Of a DNA stretch of 19,534 nt, positions 1-7,662 are shown piece after piece. This stretch comes from an uncultured Clostridia bacterium. Its GTDB lineage: Bacteria; Bacillota; Clostridia; Oscillospirales; Ruminococcaceae. The translations under genes were made by a program, and so were the position numbers. Under the pieces are notes generated by a model, which searched no databases, had not been told where the DNA came from, and saw only the letters and a program-made list of their open reading frames with translations. Where the stretch lies: positions 1-19,534 of the forward strand of contig CANRHA010000006.1 of the NCBI GenBank assembly GCA_947630315.1. Direction: 5' to 3'. Positions within the stretch are counted from its first letter, which is position 1, and each line of letters starts with the position of its first letter.

Positions 1-427
1 GCGCCGCACCCTGTCACCCTCGCCCTGAAAGAAGCCTTTCCGCCCTCTGATATCTGCTCTCTGTCTTCTACCCGCATAAGCGGTACCGCCGCGAATACCT
101 TTTACCCCCCTGTGGCCGCACTTTGAATTGCTTTGCCATGAAGGGCGCACAATGGTGCCGGCTCATTTAAAATAGCATGAGCGAAGCGAATACCTTTTTA
201 AAAACCGACGTATTATCAGGAAGCCTTATTTTATTCAACAAGGTATGTCCACTTCAACTACTCCACGCTCCGTGAATACCTCCCCCGGCGCATGCCACCT
301 CCCTCCCCGCCCTCGCCCTTGTCAGCACCACTTTGTTCCACCCGCCCTGAATAGAGCGCTCTAAATTCTACTCATCTATCATCTATCATCTAACAGCCCC
401 AACATCTAAACGGAAAGGAAAATCACT
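1..427 (-). repeat. Intergenic repeat island, left end
   Basis: This stretch holds no convincing gene. It contains a tract of 7-bp repeats (47-74, CTG/CTA anchored), two copies of the AAAAGGTATTCGC hairpin element on the minus strand (at 91-103 and 186-198), a decayed copy near 272-281, and a second heptad tract anchored on CTA at 361-396. The segment 91-200 is one arm of a long-range inverted repeat with 19112-19221. A Shine-Dalgarno-like AAAGGAA near 414-420 belongs to the gene that follows. The island continues past the window's left edge, so its full extent is unknown. Confidence 0.8.
91..200 (-). repeat. Left arm of a 110-bp inverted repeat pair
   Basis: The reverse complement of 91-200 aligns to 19112-19221 over all 110 bases with no gap and 5 mismatches. 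Each arm is bounded by two AAAAGGTATTCGC elements and holds the ATTGTGCGCCCTT module. Three of the mismatches are in the GAACCGGTTC palindrome. Confidence 0.9.
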
Positions 428-1090
428 ATGCAATCAATTCGCTCAGTCCTACGCGAGTCCATCGAACAGCTCGGCCTCGTCGAACATCTCACAGTCGCCT
501 ATATTCTGGTGTCGCTCTGCTGCGCCGCACTTTGCTCGCTCGTAATCTACTTCGTCTACAAAATCTTCTACCGCGGCGCGGTTTATAATGAAAACTTCGC
601 CATCCTTATCGTGCTTACATCCGTTGTGACCGCGTTTATCACGATCACTATAGGCTCTAACCTCGTTCTTTCCCTCGGCATGGTCGGCGCGTTGTCTATA
701 GTGAGATTCCGCTCGGCCGTCAAAGATCCTCTTGATGTGGGATTTCTTTTCTGGGGGATCGCAGCCGGCATAACCTCAGGCGCCGGACTTTACCCCTTTG
801 CCATCATCGCCACGGCCGCGATCGCTATACTGTATATCATATTCTCCGTTTCAGCACATGGGCGGCGTACGTTTGTCATAACGGTAAAATACAGCGATCC
901 CGCGGACGAGAGCATCAGAAAAATATTAGACGAGGCCCATGCGAGGATCCGCGGAGCCGCCAAATACCATGGCGAAAACGAGCTGACCGCCGATATCCGC
1001 ATGAGGAAAAAGACCGCCGACATTCTCTCGCGCCTCACCGCGGTTGAGGGCGTTTCGAGCGCCACCATGGTCGAGTACACCGGGGAATAG
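428..1090 (+). CDS. DUF4956 family membrane protein
   Basis: A 220-residue integral membrane protein recognised as DUF4956 by the central segment around residues 78-100, with GMVGALSIVRFR followed by KDPLD and a hydrophobic FLFWGIAAG stretch. Membrane segments are visible at about residues 25-45, 58-78, 80-93, 103-118 and 120-140; the last 75 residues are soluble and mixed-charge, like a small alpha/beta domain. In other genomes this family often lies near polyphosphate polymerase (VTC-type) or CotH genes, but its biochemical role is not settled and no such partner is visible here. The ATG is preceded by AAAGGAA at a suitable distance. The gene stands alone between repeat islands and is transcribed toward the origin, against fork movement. 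Family call is firm; function is unknown. Confidence 0.85.
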   Translation: MQSIRSVLRESIEQLGLVEHLTVAYILVSLCCAALCSLVIYFVYKIFYRGAVYNENFAILIVLTSVVTAFITITIGSNLVLSLGMVGALSIVRFRSAVKDPLDVGFLFWGIAAGITSGAGLYPFAIIATAAIAILYIIFSVSAHGRRTFVITVKYSDPADESIRKILDEAHARIRGAAKYHGENELTADIRMRKKTADILSRLTAVEGVSSATMVEYTGE

Positions 1091-1867
1091 GCGGGTAGTT
1101 GTTGTAGTTGTTAGAGAATAGTAGTTAGTTGTTAGTTGATGGGATTTAGAGGGTTAGGGATAATATAGGGGTGGGCGAATGCCACCCTTGGGCGAGTATG
1201 CCCATATAAGTTTGCGCCCCGCGCACGGCGCCCTTGTCCTGTTCGTGTCGTTTTTTCGATAAGCCCTCGTCAGCTGCACGCTGTTCCACCCGCCCTGAAT
1301 AGAGCACTCTAACTTCTAATCATCTAACATCTATCATCTAAAAGGTTGGGCGCGGGCGCTCCGCGCTATTCCGCCCAACCCGCCCGAAAAGTGACGCTTC
1401 TGTTTTCTGACATCTGTTTTCTGCCTTCTTTCCGCGCCCGCGCCGGATCACCCCTCCCCCTACTGACCTATGCATAAAGTCATGGCATAGCAGAACCCCC
1501 TCCCCTCGAGGGGAGGGGGCAGGGGGTGGGGTGATTCAAATAGCATGAGCGTATAGTAAGTAGAGAATAGTTGTTAGTAGTTAGTTGATGTGGGTGCTGA
1601 GGGTGAGCAATAATACAAATGTAAGCGAATACCTTTTACCCCGGGCGCGGCGGGTAAAAGGCCGCCCGTTTGCTGCAAATGTCATCGGCCCGCCGCGCCC
1701 CTGCTTGCCCGGCGCGTTGCACGCCTTTACAAGCCCGCACCCTGCGCACGGCGCCCCTGACAGCATCACTCTGTTCCACCCGCCCTGAATAGGGCGCTCT
1801 ATATTCTAATTTTCTAATACCTATCATCTAATTTCTAACACCTATCATCTAAAAGGGAGGTTTTAAA
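1091..1867. repeat. Intergenic repeat island between the DUF4956 gene and a small gene
   Basis: No gene is supported here. Heptad tracts lie at 1105-1139 and 1554-1588 (TAG anchored on the plus strand) and at 1309-1344, 1400-1427 and 1799-1855 (CTA or CTG anchored). A G-rich hairpin lies at 1496-1531. One AAAAGGTATTCGC element is on the minus strand (1625-1637) and a decayed one near 1174. The segment from about 1388 to 1536 is repeated with small changes at about 2310-2450. The 67- and 63-residue reading frames here overlap repeats on both strands and lack ribosome binding sites. Confidence 0.75.
1496..1531 (+). repeat. C/G-rich palindrome running into a G-quadruplex motif
   Basis: Bases 1496-1519 form a perfect 24-bp palindrome of C runs then G runs centred on CTCGAG. 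The plus strand then continues so that four G runs stand at 1510-1513, 1515-1519, 1522-1526 and 1528-1531, separated by loops of 1, 2 and 1 bases. This satisfies a stringent intramolecular G-quadruplex pattern. Relatives on the plus strand lie at 2410-2445, 2808-2826 (lacking the C arm), 3140-3172 and 3562-3594. Right of the origin the G-rich strand is the minus strand. Confidence 0.8.
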
Positions 1868-2080
1868 ATGAGCATTTCCCCAGCGCGCAGGCGGCTTGAG
1901 CGCAAGCGCGGCCGCATCATGCTGGCGCTCGGCGTTGTTGAGATCATCGGCGGAATTTTATGGGGCCGCCTTGCAGATCTCGACCTCGCCGAAGGCAAAA
2001 AGCTGACCGGCGTGCTCTCGGCGATAGTTTCCGCCATGTGTCTGCTCACCGGCGTGAACAATATCCGCGACTCTAAGTAA
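1868..2080 (+). CDS. Small two-span membrane protein, unknown function
   Basis: A 70-residue protein that I do not recognise. It has a strongly basic N-terminus (residues 8-16, rich in Arg and Lys), a hydrophobic helix at about 17-36, a short charged linker with LAEGKK, and a second hydrophobic helix at about 46-63. This is a helical hairpin whose basic N-terminus predicts a cytoplasmic start by the positive-inside rule. Two things support a real gene despite its size: a good GGGAGG ribosome binding site about 8 bases before the ATG, and a strong intrinsic terminator soon after the stop (2127-2168). It stands alone between repeat islands and faces the origin. Other frames across the same DNA have neither signal. 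Confidence 0.7.
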   Translation: MSISPARRRLERKRGRIMLALGVVEIIGGILWGRLADLDLAEGKKLTGVLSAIVSAMCLLTGVNNIRDSK

Positions 2081-2126
2081 TATTCTGCGAATATTATACG
2101 ATGAGTTTATTGCTTCATGCCCAAAA

Positions 2127-2168
2127 CCTCGCCGCTCACCCGTACCCATTGAGCGGCGAGGCGATTTT
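2127..2168 (+). terminator. Intrinsic terminator of the 70-residue protein gene
   Basis: CCTCGCCGCTCA (2127-2138) pairs perfectly with TGAGCGGCGAGG (2150-2161), giving a 12-bp GC-rich stem with an 11-base loop, followed by CGATTTTTT. It lies 46 bases after the stop codon at 2080. Confidence 0.9.
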
Positions 2169-3800
2169 TTCGCGAAACTGCCAAGACGGTCATATTCACC
2201 GAGGGCAGCTTTAACGATTCACTTTACTAACTTCTATTCATCTACCCTCTATCATCTAAAAAGGTGGGCGCGGGCGGCGCCGGGCTATTCAGCAAGTATC
2301 TAAAAGAGCACTTCTGTTTTCTGATATCTGATTTCTGCTTTCTTTCCGCGCCCGCGCCGGATCACCCCTCCCCCTACTGACCTATGAAGAAAGTCACGGC
2401 ATAGCAGAACCCCCTCCCCTTGAGGGGAGGGGGCAGGGGGTAGGGTGATTAAAAATAGTATGAGAAAATTTCCGCAAGGAAATTTACGAATACCTTTTTA
2501 TAGTGTGTGGACGTGCGTTGTTTGGCTTTTCCGGGTAAGGCGCACAATGGTGCTGGTTCATTTAAAATAGCATGAGCGGCACCGCCGCGAATACCTTTCA
2601 TAAGATGAGCACAGGGCAGCCTCGCTTTGTCACTCTCGCCCCAGGCGGAGCGTTTCTGTCTTCTGACATCTGTCCTCTGTCTTCTACCCGCATGAGCGGC
2701 ACCGCCGCGAATACCTTTCTATCAATGGAGGGTGGCCGCACTCTGTCACTATTACTTACAGTAAGGCGTTCTATCTTCTAATCATCTAACTTCTATCTTC
2801 TAAAAGCGGAGGGGTCAGGGGTGGGGCGTTTCAAATAGCATTCGCGAAGCGAATACCTTTTTATAGTATGTGGACGCGCTTTGTTTTGCTTTATTATTTG
2901 AGGGGCACAATGAACTGGATTATTTAAGATAGCATGAGCGGCACCGCCACGAATACCTTTCATAAGATGAGCACAGGGCAGCCTCGCTTTGTCACTCTCG
3001 CCCCAGGCGGAGCGTTTCTGTCTTCTGACATCTGCCCTCTGTCTTCTACCCGCAGAGCGGCACCGCCGCGAATACCTTTTTACAAGACCGCGGCACCCTT
3101 CAAATAATCAACTACCGCTGTCAATTTTCCTCCCGCGTTCCCCTCCCCACCGGGGAGGGGTCAGGGGTGGGGCATTTCAAATAGCATTCGCATAGCGAAT
3201 ACCTTTTTACAGTGTGCGGACGTGCGTTGTTTGACTTTTCCGGGTAAGGCGCACAATGAACCGGTTCATTTAAAATAGCATTCGCGGAGCGAATACCTTT
3301 TACCCCCCGGTAGCGGTGCCGCACCTTATCACTCCCACCCCGGAAGGAGCGCCTCTGTCTTCTGACATCTGCCCTCTGTCTTCTACCCGCATGAGCGGCC
3401 CCGCCGCGAATACCTTTTCATCATTTGGTCTGCACGAGGGCGGGTTATTTTATATGAGGCATTTGCACAACTTCAAATATCATTCGCACCGCGAATACCT
3501 TTTCATCAAAGGCGGCGCTCTGCAAATAACCAGCTAACGCTGTCAATTTTCCTCCCGCGTTCCCCTCCCCACCGGGGAGGGGCCAGGGGAGGGGCATTTC
3601 AAATAGTATGAGAAAATTTCCGCGAGGAAATTTGCGAATACCTTTTTATAGTGTGTGGACGTGCGTTGTTTGGTTTTTCCGGGTAAGGCGCACAATGGTG
3701 CTGGATCATTTAAAATAGCATGAGCGGCCCCGCCGCGAATTCCTTTTCACCATCAGCAGTTTGCCGCCCCCCCTCTTTCTTAATCCCCCTCCCCCCCACA
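2169..3800 (-). repeat. Main left repeat island with outward-pointing hairpin elements
   Basis: About 1.6 kb of mosaic repeats with no supported gene. The AAAAGGTATTCG hairpin element occurs on the minus strand at 2486, 2587, 2707, 2849, 2949, 3068, 3195, 3289, 3406, 3491, 3634 and, with one base change, 3735 (13-bp starts). Between the hairpins lie heptad tracts (2227-2262, 2314-2341, 2656-2690, 2771-2806, 3018-3052, 3355-3389), G-rich hairpins (2410-2445, 2808-2826, 3140-3172, 3562-3594) and copies of a palindrome centred on GAACCGGTTC (perfect AATGAACCGGTTCATT near 3255-3270). Larger duplications include 2567-2669 with 2931-3031 and 2455-2600 with 3603-3748. Reading frames of 67-73 residues here are repeat translations. 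Confidence 0.85.
3140..3172 (+). repeat. C/G-rich hairpin with four-tract G-quadruplex motif
   Basis: CCCCTCCCC (3140-3148) pairs with GGGGAGGGG (3152-3160). The plus strand then carries two more G runs, so four runs of four G stand at 3152-3155, 3157-3160, 3164-3167 and 3169-3172 with loops A, TCA and T. A sister copy is at 3562-3594. The same DNA could switch between the hairpin and a quadruplex. Confidence 0.8.
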
Positions 3801-3804
3801 AAGC

Positions 3805-3833
3805 AAAAGCAGACGTACCCCGTCTGCTTTTTT
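3805..3833. terminator. Terminator-like hairpin downstream of the GNAT gene
   Basis: AAAAGCAGACG (3805-3815) pairs with CGTCTGCTTTT (3821-3831) around a 5-base loop, followed on the plus strand by more T. The stem works on both strands, though the T run is better on the plus strand. It lies about 90 bases past the end of the leftward gyrA-GNAT genes, so it probably ends that operon, and it may also insulate it from the repeat island. Confidence 0.75.
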
Positions 3834-3920
3834 ATATAGGATCGCGCAATTCATCCTACAGATAAATCAGCTTTTTCCTAAGTATTCCTCATTCGCGCGC
3901 CGACGAAAATCATCCCGGAT

Positions 3921-4454
3921 TTATCCGTAAATATTGTAAGTGCAGTAGTTATTGACCATCTTTCCGTTTCTGATGCAGCCTTCAAGCGTAAACCCGCATT
4001 TCTTTAAAACCGCATTTGATGCCACGTTTTCTACGTCCGCCTCCGCATGCAATCTGTCCAGCGATGTTTCCGAAAAGATAAACTCCACAACTTTTGTCAG
4101 CGCCTCGGTACAAACGCCCCGGTTCCAGCAGGCAGGGTTTATTCTGCATGCGATCTTTCCCAGCCTGTCGTTTTCTACTTCGAATACTTCTATGATCCCG
4201 ATCACTCTGTGATCCTCTTTGCTTTCGATCCCCCATGTGAAATCATGAGACGGCTTGCGCTTGACATGCGGTCTTGGGTCAATAAACAAAAGCTCCGGGT
4301 CTTTCTCATCTTTGTTCGCAGGGCGGCCCCAATATTGATAGACAATGTCCAGCCCCAGCCATTCGCGCAAATCGTCGGTATCGTCAGGCGTCAGCTTGCG
4401 CAAAAAGAGCCGCTTTGTTTCAAGTTCGGGGATCCGCAAAAATTCTTTTAGCAT
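3921..4454 (-). CDS. GNAT family N-acetyltransferase (RimJ/RimL type)
   Basis: A 177-residue protein of the Acetyltransf_3 branch of GNAT. It opens with ETKRLFLRKLTPDD, the usual first strand of RimJ/RimL-like enzymes, continues with a WGIE strand and a VIGIIEV strand, and has the acetyl-CoA region around residues 105-125 (INPACWNRGVCTEAL, where families usually show a longer Q/R-x-x-G-x-G/A loop). It ends with NVASNAVLKKCGF and EG, the classic end of the fold. The expected activity is acetyl transfer from acetyl-CoA to an amine, perhaps a protein N-terminus or a small molecule; the substrate cannot be read from sequence. The protein stops just after YNIYG, slightly earlier than many relatives. 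It starts 36 bases after gyrA on the same strand with only a weak AGGT ribosome binding site, so it is probably the last operon gene. Confidence 0.85.
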   Translation of the reverse strand: MLKEFLRIPELETKRLFLRKLTPDDTDDLREWLGLDIVYQYWGRPANKDEKDPELLFIDPRPHVKRKPSHDFTWGIESKEDHRVIGIIEVFEVENDRLGKIACRINPACWNRGVCTEALTKVVEFIFSETSLDRLHAEADVENVASNAVLKKCGFTLEGCIRNGKMVNNYCTYNIYG

Positions 4455-4490
4455 AAATCTTACCTGTTATCATTCGTGAGAATTTCCCCG

Positions 4491-7046
4491 TCATTCTTCC
4501 TCGTCGTCAGCGGGTTCCTCCGGTTCGGCATTCTCTGCGGCTTCGGCCTCGGCCTCCTGGCGGGCGATCTCCGCAAGCTCCTCGTCGGTCAGCTGTTCGA
4601 CCTCCTCGGTCTCCGCCTCGTCGTCATGCTCCGCCGTGGTGAAGGCGACGACCCTGCGCTCATCGGCGCCCTTGGTCCTCATTATCGTCACGCCGCCCGA
4701 GTAGCGCCCCATTATACTGATGTCGCAGGCGCGCACCCTTATAATAATTCCGTCGTTCGAGATAAGTATAACATCGTCGTCCTCGCCTACTATCTTTATT
4801 CCGCAGACGTCGCCCTTTGCGCCGCCCGTTTTGTAGTTGAGGATCCCGTAGCCGCCGCGCCTCTGTTTTCTGTAGAGGTCGGGGCTTACCCTTCTGCCGT
4901 AGCCCTTGTCGGTCACGGTCAGAACATACGCGTCCTCTTTGAGGACTTCCATAGATACTACTTCGTCGTCGCCGCGCAGTTTTATTGCCCTAACGCCGTG
5001 GGCCGATCTGCTCATCGGCCTAAGCTCGGCTTCATCGAATCTTATGAGCCGGCCGCCGCGGGTCGCCGCAAGAATTTCATCATTCCCCGACGTCATCAGA
5101 GCGCCGCGTATCTCGTCGTCGGGGTCGAGCCCGATGGCTATAAGTCCGTTCTTTCTTACGTTCTGATACGCCGAAAGGCTTGTTTTCTTGATCTTTCCCG
5201 CCTTGGTTATCATAGTTACATAGCTGTTGTCGTCAAACTCGCGGCAGTATAGCATAGCCGCTATCTTCTCGCCGTTTTGCAGCGGCAGAAGATTGATAAC
5301 GTTGGTGCCCCTTGAAGCCTTAGAGCCTTCGGGAATCTCAAAACACTTTAATTTGTACATTATCCCCCGGTCGGTCACGAACAAAACGTTGTCATGGGTC
5401 GAGCAGACGTACATCGAGCTTACAAAGTCCTCCTCGCGCTGCTTCATTCCCGAAACGCCCTTGCCGCCGCGCTTCTGTACCGCGTATTCCGACGAACTCG
5501 TGCGCTTTATATAGCCGTTGTTCGTAAGCGCAATAACGTTCATGTCCTCGGGTATCAGGTCTTCGATATCCACCTCGCCGCTTACCGACTGTATCTCGGT
5601 GCGGCGCTCGTCGGAAAACTTCGCGGATATCTCCTCGCTCTCCGAAATAACTATGTCTACTATCCTCTCGTGATTCGCAAGTATGTCCTCAAAGTCCTTT
5701 ATCTTCTCCTCTAAGGCTGCAAGCTCGTCATATATCTTCTGGCGCTCGAGGCCCGAAAGCTGGATAAGCCTCATGTTTGCGATATATTCCGCCTGAATTT
5801 CGGTTATCCCGAACCTTTCGACCAAAGCCGCCTTTGCCTCGGCAGGCCCCGCCGACGCGCGGATTATCCTTATTACCTCGTCGATATAATCGAGCGCGAC
5901 GACAAGACCCTGCAAGATGTGTTCGCGTTCGCGGGCCTTTTTGAGGTCAAATTTCGTCCTGCGGGTTATAACTTCGACCTGGAAGTTTAAGTATTCGGTC
6001 AATATTTCCTTTAAGCTTAAAACCTTCGGCACGCCGTTTACAAGCGCAAGCATAATAACGCCCACGGTGTCCTGAAGCTGGGTAAAGCTGAACAGCTTGT
6101 TTAAGACGATCTGAGGGTTGGCCTCTTTTTTAAGCTCTATAACTATCCTCATGCCCGAGCGGTCCGACTCGTCTCTTATAAAGTGTATTCCGTCTATCCG
6201 CTTGTCCTTTACAAGCTGGGCTATCGATTCTATCAGCCTCGCCTTGTTTACCATATAGGGTATCTCGGTGACGATTATGCAGTTTCTGCCGTGTATCTCC
6301 TCGATCGAGGTCTTTGAGCGCAGGGTTATCTTTGCGCGGCCGGTGGCGTATGCAGCCCTAATTCCCGCGCGGCCCATAATTATTCCCCCCGTCGGGAAAT
6401 CTGGGCCTTTAATGTGCTCCATCAGCTCTTCAAGGCTGCAATCGGGGTTCTTTGCTATAAGCTTTAATCCGTCGATAACTTCTCCCAAGTTGTGCGGCGG
6501 AATGTTCGTCGCCATACCTACGGCTATACCCACAGAGCCGTTTACCAAGATATTAGGGTACCTCGACGGCAGAACTACCGGTTCCTGGAGCCTGTCGTCA
6601 TAGTTAGGCATCCAGTCGACGGTGTCCTTTTCGATGTCGGTGAGCATATTCATCGCCATCTTCGCCATCTTCGATTCGGTATAACGGTAGGCGGCCGGCG
6701 GGTCGCCGTCAACGGAACCGAAGTTTCCGTGCCCGTCGACGAGGGGATATCTCATCGAAAACTTCTGCGCAAGCCTTACCATGGCGTCATAAACCGAGGC
6801 GTCGCCGTGAGGGTGGTAGCGGCCGAGGGTGTCGCCGACGGTAGTTGCGCACTTTAAGTATTTTTTATCCGGGGTAAGGCCGTCTTCATACATTGTATAA
6901 AGTATCCTGCGGTGAACAGGCTTTAAGCCGTCGCGGACGTCGGGCAGCGCGCGCTGGATTATTACCGACATCGAGTAGGCAAGAAAGCTCTCGCGCATCT
7001 CGTGGTTTAGATCTCTCTGGACTATCTTTTTGTCTTCTGCGAACAA
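4491..7046 (-). CDS. gyrA: DNA gyrase subunit A
   Basis: An 851-residue GyrA, which forms the A2B2 enzyme with GyrB and introduces negative supercoils. The catalytic tyrosine is Y122 in AYRYTE, at the same number as in E. coli. The quinolone-binding helix reads HPHGDASVYDAM, so position 83 is Ala instead of the usual Ser or Thr, while D87 is kept. The C-terminal wrapping domain carries the GyrA box QKRGGKG at 524-530, which marks gyrase rather than topoisomerase IV. The last 35 or so residues are very acidic (Glu/Asp/Ala), a type of tail known to tune supercoiling in some gyrases. The frame begins at a TTG; an AGAGGAAAG lies about 15 bases upstream, farther than ideal, so the exact start is less certain than the gene. 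The YcxB-like gene lies 47 bases upstream. Confidence 0.97.
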   Translation of the reverse strand: MFAEDKKIVQRDLNHEMRESFLAYSMSVIIQRALPDVRDGLKPVHRRILYTMYEDGLTPDKKYLKCATTVGDTLGRYHPHGDASVYDAMVRLAQKFSMRYPLVDGHGNFGSVDGDPPAAYRYTESKMAKMAMNMLTDIEKDTVDWMPNYDDRLQEPVVLPSRYPNILVNGSVGIAVGMATNIPPHNLGEVIDGLKLIAKNPDCSLEELMEHIKGPDFPTGGIIMGRAGIRAAYATGRAKITLRSKTSIEEIHGRNCIIVTEIPYMVNKARLIESIAQLVKDKRIDGIHFIRDESDRSGMRIVIELKKEANPQIVLNKLFSFTQLQDTVGVIMLALVNGVPKVLSLKEILTEYLNFQVEVITRRTKFDLKKAREREHILQGLVVALDYIDEVIRIIRASAGPAEAKAALVERFGITEIQAEYIANMRLIQLSGLERQKIYDELAALEEKIKDFEDILANHERIVDIVISESEEISAKFSDERRTEIQSVSGEVDIEDLIPEDMNVIALTNNGYIKRTSSSEYAVQKRGGKGVSGMKQREEDFVSSMYVCSTHDNVLFVTDRGIMYKLKCFEIPEGSKASRGTNVINLLPLQNGEKIAAMLYCREFDDNSYVTMITKAGKIKKTSLSAYQNVRKNGLIAIGLDPDDEIRGALMTSGNDEILAATRGGRLIRFDEAELRPMSRSAHGVRAIKLRGDDEVVSMEVLKEDAYVLTVTDKGYGRRVSPDLYRKQRRGGYGILNYKTGGAKGDVCGIKIVGEDDDVILISNDGIIIRVRACDISIMGRYSGGVTIMRTKGADERRVVAFTTAEHDDEAETEEVEQLTDEELAEIARQEAEAEAAENAEPEEPADDEEE

Positions 7047-7093
7047 AAAATCAACTTCTTTCCTCTATATATATATTAACGTTTCCTCATGTC

Positions 7094-7606
7094 TTACTTT
7101 ATGTATTTGCGTATGGTCTCAAGGTCGTAGTCGTTCATCTCCCGCTTGGGCAAAACTACGCTTTCGGCCTTTGTGAATATCCCTACGACCGTTTCGGTCT
7201 CTATAAGCTTTAAGCTCTTTTCGCCGAGGCTTATCTCGGTCGACATGATCTTCGCGGCCGGCTCCTCGCCCTCGGGATATACCCTCTCGACGGTAAGGCG
7301 GTCTTCATATAGCGTGAACTGATATTTTCTGCCGCTTATATTTTCAAGCGCCCGCTCGGTCGTTCTGCGCTCCATGTTCGGCGTCAGGATTATGCAGACT
7401 ATCGCCGCGGTGCAGACTATTATGCAAAGGTAGCCCATGTAAAAATACGGGTCCATGCATATCTGCTGAATGAACAGCAAAAGCGGTATCAGAAATATCG
7501 CCGCCTTTATATATACGGCCTTCTGGCGGTAGAGCTTGTGATAAAGATCGTATCCCTCCAAAAAGTCCTTCTTGTCGGCCGTATAAAGCAGTTTTAACTT
7601 CTCCAT
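7094..7606 (-). CDS. YcxB-like membrane protein between gyrB and gyrA
   Basis: A 170-residue protein with a charged N-terminus, two hydrophobic helices at about residues 32-48 and 57-75, and a C-terminal soluble domain. That domain has the YcxB-like pattern: an FTLYEDRLTVE strand, an acidic strand, ETETVVGIFTKAESVVLPKREM, then a closing helix. Family members are small membrane-anchored proteins of unknown function, so no role is assigned. The ATG follows an AGGAGA site at good spacing. It sits inside the gyrase operon, 56 bases after gyrB and 47 before gyrA, where most Firmicutes have the two gyrase genes adjacent. It is probably co-transcribed with them. The family call is moderately sure; the reading frame is secure. 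Confidence 0.75.
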   Translation of the reverse strand: MEKLKLLYTADKKDFLEGYDLYHKLYRQKAVYIKAAIFLIPLLLFIQQICMDPYFYMGYLCIIVCTAAIVCIILTPNMERRTTERALENISGRKYQFTLYEDRLTVERVYPEGEEPAAKIMSTEISLGEKSLKLIETETVVGIFTKAESVVLPKREMNDYDLETIRKYIK

Positions 7607-7662
7607 AATATCTCCTGAAAGTTATTTTTATAGATGATTATACCCGCAGTATAGCGGTTTTA

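Noticed and set aside
2572..2781. Open frame of 69 residues starting MSGTAANTF within the left island (also 2989-3195 and 3316-3537)
   Set aside because: They are translations of the hairpin and heptad repeats, which recur in different frames, and they lack ribosome binding sites.
2169..3800. Regularly spaced repeats suggesting a CRISPR array
   Set aside because: Repeat cores differ in sequence, spacing is irregular, the spaces are themselves repeated modules, and no cas gene is visible.
4476..5252. Long plus-strand frame of 258 residues
   Set aside because: It lies antisense to gyrA, whose motifs are unmistakable; the long frame is a by-product of GC-rich codons.
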